NCBI GenBank assembly: GCA_946479515.1
Contig: CAMLGF010000009.1
Coordinates: 1 to 64,000, forward strand
Direction: 5' to 3'
Length of the DNA stretch: 64,000 bases
Source: an uncultured Pseudomonadota bacterium
GTDB lineage: Bacteria; Pseudomonadota; Gammaproteobacteria; Steroidobacterales; Steroidobacteraceae
Shown here one piece after another: positions 61,577 through 64,000 of this stretch; within the stretch, counting starts at the first letter, position 1, and each line of letters begins with the position of its first letter. Made by a program: the position numbers and the translations under genes. The notes under the pieces are model-generated. The model saw only the letters and a program-made list of their open reading frames with translations. It searched no databases and had not been told where the DNA came from.

Positions 61577-62293
61577 ATGAACACCCTCGTCCGACCGCTC
61601 AATGACGTGCGACGAACCCTCGACATCGACCTTGTCGCGGATTTCACCTGCCCCTGGTCCTGGCTGGGCATGGCGCAGCTCACGCGTGCGCTCGGCAACC
61701 TGTCGGGCGACGTGGAGACTCGGCTGCGCTGGCACCCCTTCCGCATGGCGAAAGAAGCCGCCAACGCGAATCCGCGCAACTTCCACGACTATCTGGCCGA
61801 ACGGCTGCCGGCCGGCATCAGTGTGCCCTTCGCCGAAAAGACCCTGACCGAGGCCGGCCGCGAGCTCGGCATCGAATTCCACTTCGAGAAGCTCGGGCCC
61901 CTGCCGAGCACGTCGGAAGCGCATCGGCTGGTGCAGCTCGCCAGCGACGAGGGCCGGCACGCCAACGTGGCCGCGGCGATCTTCCGCGCCTATTTCGAGC
62001 GCGGTGCCGACATTGGTGACGTGAACGTCCTGGCCGACATCGGCCGCGAGGCCGGGCTGACGGAGTCCACGTTGCAACGCTTCCGTGAGACGCGCGCCGG
62101 TGACAATGCGCTCGCGGGCAGCGAAGAACGCCTGCGTGGATTCGGCGTGCGTACGGTTCCGAACCTGCTGTTCGGCGGCCGCGTGCTGGTGCCGGGCACG
62201 GTCAACGTCGCCACCTACGTGCATGCGCTCGACCAGGCGTTGTTTCCCACCGCGGAAGAAGAATCGCAGCAACAGCCGCCGACCCTGCATTGA
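61577..62293 (+). CDS. DsbA/FrnE-family thioredoxin-fold oxidoreductase
   Basis: A 238-residue cytoplasmic protein of the DsbA superfamily (YwbO/FrnE type). The CxxC is reduced to CPWS (in DFTCPWSWLG), with the cis-Pro loop GVRTVPNLLF and the inserted helical domain between. The single Cys suggests isomerase- or glutathione-transferase-like chemistry rather than disulfide formation. No signal peptide. Alone on its strand between the dehydrogenase and the GlcD-type gene. Confidence 0.88.
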   Translation: MNTLVRPLNDVRRTLDIDLVADFTCPWSWLGMAQLTRALGNLSGDVETRLRWHPFRMAKEAANANPRNFHDYLAERLPAGISVPFAEKTLTEAGRELGIEFHFEKLGPLPSTSEAHRLVQLASDEGRHANVAAAIFRAYFERGADIGDVNVLADIGREAGLTESTLQRFRETRAGDNALAGSEERLRGFGVRTVPNLLFGGRVLVPGTVNVATYVHALDQALFPTAEEESQQQPPTLH

Positions 62294-62351
62294 AGTGCGG
62301 CGCGCGGCCTCGGGCCGCATGCCGGCCCCCGCATGCCCGCCGTAGCCGCGT

Positions 62352-62357
62352 GATAAT
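62352..62357 (+). promoter_or_regulatory. -10-like element before the GlcD-type gene
   Basis: GATAAT lies 10 bases before the ATG at 62368, leaving at most a few bases of leader. No Shine-Dalgarno is seen. Confidence 0.4.
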
Positions 62358-62367
62358 TTAGGCGCGC

Positions 62368-63756
62368 ATGTCAGCCGTCATACTTGCCGATTTTCATGCC
62401 GATCTGCGTGGCATCGTCGGTGACCAGGGTCTGGTCACAGGCGATGCCGTGCGCGAACGGGGTGCCGTGCTGTTCCACGGCCACGTCGAGGCGGAGATCC
62501 TGGTGCGCCCGCGCAGCACCGCGCAGGTGTCCCAGGTGCTGGCGCTATGCCATCGGCGCGGGCAGCCGGTGGTGGTGCATGGCGGCCTCACCGGCCTGGT
62601 GAATGGCGCGGACGCAGCGCGCGGGGAACTGGTGCTGTCACTCGAGTCTCTGAACGCCATCGAGCGCGTGGATGTTCCGGGTCGCACGCTGCGCGCGCAG
62701 GCCGGCGCGAAGCTCGGCAACGTGCAGCGTGAAGCGGAGCGGCATGGCATGGTGTTTCCCCTCGATCTGGGCGCGCGGGACAGCGCCACCGTGGGCGGCA
62801 ACATCTCGACCAATGCCGGCGGGCTGCGGGTACTGCGTTACGGAATGATGCGTAACCTGGTGCTCGGCATCGAAGCCGTGCTCGCCGACGGCACGGTGCT
62901 CACTTCCTTGAACCGCATGCTCAAGAACAATGCCGGCTACGATCTCAAGCAACTGTTCATCGGCAGCGAAGGCACACTGGGTATCGTCACGCGCGCCGAG
63001 CTGCGCCTGGTGTCGCGCACCCGCAGCCAGGAGACCCTGCTGGCCGCGCTGCCCACGTTCGACTCGCTGGTCGAACTGCTCGGCCGGCTCGATTCCGGAC
63101 TCGGCGGCCAGCTCTCGGCGTTCGAAGCCCTCTGGGGTAACTACTACGATCTGAATACCGCCCCGCCGGCGTCGAACCCGCCGCCGTTGAACCGTGGTGC
63201 GCCTTTCTACGCGATTGCCGAGACTCTCGGCGGCGATCCCGAGGCCGACCGCGCCCGACTGGAAGCCGTGCTCGGTGAGGCGATGGCAGCGGGGGTGGTC
63301 AGCGACGTGACGCTGGCCAACTCCGAAAGCGAACGCCGCGCCATCTGGAACATCCGCGAGGACGTCTGGCAGCCGAAGCACATCGCGCCCGTGCTCACCT
63401 TCGATGTGAGCCTGCCCATCGAGAACATGCGGCCGTACGTCGACGCGGTGACTGCCTCGGTGCGCGCATACGCCGGCGACAATCGCTGCTTCGTATTCGG
63501 CCACATGGCCGATGGCAACCTGCATCTGGTCATTGCCGCGGGTGATGACGCCACGACGCGCGTCAGAATCGAGGAAATGGTCTATCGGCCGCTCGCGGCG
63601 ATCGGCGGTTCGGTTTCCGCGGAACACGGCATCGGGCTGGAAAAGCGCGCCTATCTGCCGCTGTCGAGAACCGCGGCGGAAATCGACACGATGCGCGTCA
63701 TCAAGCGCGCGCTCGATCCCAAGGGCATCCTGAACCCCGGCAAGGTATTCACATGA
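62368..63756 (+). CDS. FAD-linked 2-hydroxyacid dehydrogenase (GlcD / D2HGDH family)
   Basis: A 462-residue VAO/PCMH flavoprotein. The FAD domain has VVHGGLTGLVNGA, ARDSATVGGNISTNAGG and LFIGSEGTLGIVTRAEL; the C-terminal substrate domain has the metal/acid site FGHMADGNLHL and SAEHGIGLEKRAYL. It oxidises a D-2-hydroxyacid such as D-lactate or D-2-hydroxyglutarate; the exact substrate is not told. The stop overlaps the aguB ATG (ATGA). Confidence 0.92.
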   Translation: MSAVILADFHADLRGIVGDQGLVTGDAVRERGAVLFHGHVEAEILVRPRSTAQVSQVLALCHRRGQPVVVHGGLTGLVNGADAARGELVLSLESLNAIERVDVPGRTLRAQAGAKLGNVQREAERHGMVFPLDLGARDSATVGGNISTNAGGLRVLRYGMMRNLVLGIEAVLADGTVLTSLNRMLKNNAGYDLKQLFIGSEGTLGIVTRAELRLVSRTRSQETLLAALPTFDSLVELLGRLDSGLGGQLSAFEALWGNYYDLNTAPPASNPPPLNRGAPFYAIAETLGGDPEADRARLEAVLGEAMAAGVVSDVTLANSESERRAIWNIREDVWQPKHIAPVLTFDVSLPIENMRPYVDAVTASVRAYAGDNRCFVFGHMADGNLHLVIAAGDDATTRVRIEEMVYRPLAAIGGSVSAEHGIGLEKRAYLPLSRTAAEIDTMRVIKRALDPKGILNPGKVFT

Positions 63757-64000
63757 GCCAAGACGTCCCCGCGCATCTCGATCGTCCCCGCCGTGAGGTG
63801 ACCGTGGCCGCGCTGCAGTTCGCCTGCGGCTGGGACATCGATGCCAATATCGCCACCGCCGACCGTCTGGTGCGCCAGGCCGCCGCGCGGGGTGCGCAGA
63901 TCATCCTCATTCAGGAGTTGTTCGAGACGCCGTATTTTTGCATCGAGCAGGATTCGCGGCACTTGCGCATTGCCACGCGCGTCGAGGACAACAGGGCGAT
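63753..64000 (+). CDS. aguB: N-carbamoylputrescine amidase AguB, 3' end beyond window
   Basis: The first 82 codons of a nitrilase-family amidase that turns N-carbamoylputrescine into putrescine. It has the family block VTVAALQFACGWDIDANIA and the catalytic Glu region ILIQELFETPYFC (E55). Compared with typical AguB it has about 14 extra N-terminal residues (SQDVPAHLDRPRR). It overlaps the upstream stop. The catalytic Lys and Cys lie past the window edge. Confidence 0.9.
   Translation, partial: MSQDVPAHLDRPRREVTVAALQFACGWDIDANIATADRLVRQAAARGAQIILIQELFETPYFCIEQDSRHLRIATRVEDNRA

Overview
The window is GC-rich, densely packed chromosomal DNA from a gammaproteobacterium. Several conserved gene orders support this: rnr-rlmB-rpsF-rpsR-rplI-dnaB-alr, ffh-rpsP-rimM-trmD-rplS, gcvR-bcp divergent from dapA plus a BamC-like lipoprotein, tRNA-Ser-ffs-dnaX-ybaB-recR, and rsgA divergent from orn. 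The short PutA, the SUF operon with an Rrf2 regulator and SufU, and the split UxaA genes fit a free-living aerobe of the Xanthomonadales/Nevskiales/Steroidobacter type. That placement is an inference. I saw no prophage, CRISPR array or insertion sequence with a transposase gene.

Layout. 1-7.6 kb: truncated tRNA-Leu, a secreted beta/gamma-crystallin, RNase R, RlmB, S6-S18-L9, DnaB and Alr. 7.7-12.2 kb: an FHA/PP2C pair, RadA and a CorB-type membrane protein. 12.3-18.4 kb: Ffh, a membrane protein of unknown function, S16-RimM-TrmD-L19 and SppA. 18.6-28.9 kb: an unknown lipoprotein, threonine catabolism (kbl-tdh), HslR, a YhhQ transporter, CnoX, a short PutA and a diguanylate cyclase. 28.9-35.9 kb: an overlapping SUF iron-sulfur operon (sufR-B-C-D-S-U-T, Rieske, sixA). 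36-39.2 kb: mlaFEDCB. 39.3-42.9 kb: a putative sugar-acid degradation cluster (split UxaA, FAH hydrolase, alpha-hydroxyacid oxidase) interrupted by a 113-bp perfect inverted-repeat element. 42.9-49.2 kb: mlaA, bepA, phoH, bcp, gcvR, dapA and a very short BamC-like lipoprotein. 49.2-53.6 kb: tRNA-Ser, 4.5S RNA, dnaX, ybaB, recR, rsgA and orn. 53.6-64 kb: a PLP lyase, a membrane-protein/XRE module, yqiB, a coiled-coil protein, Prc protease, small unknown proteins, a Gfo/Idh/MocA dehydrogenase, a DsbA-family protein, a GlcD-type oxidase and the start of aguB.

How genes work together. The envelope theme is strong: the Mla lipid transporter (mlaFEDCB, with mlaA overlapping the periplasmic protease gene bepA), Prc, SppA and a BamC remnant. 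Translation and replication genes are packed in conserved operons with start/stop overlaps. The putative sugar-acid cluster would yield pyruvate and lactate, and the oxidase could return lactate to pyruvate.

The most unusual item is the inverted repeat at 40401-40513. Each end carries an outward Shine-Dalgarno plus ATG, and it apparently supplies the start codon of the alpha-hydroxyacid oxidase. Other recurring features are -10-like hexamers lying 5-10 nt before start codons (possible leaderless mRNAs), compact divergent gene pairs sharing overlapping -10 boxes, a rare-codon hairpin patch inside the PP2C gene, and a palindrome ahead of the membrane-protein/XRE pair.
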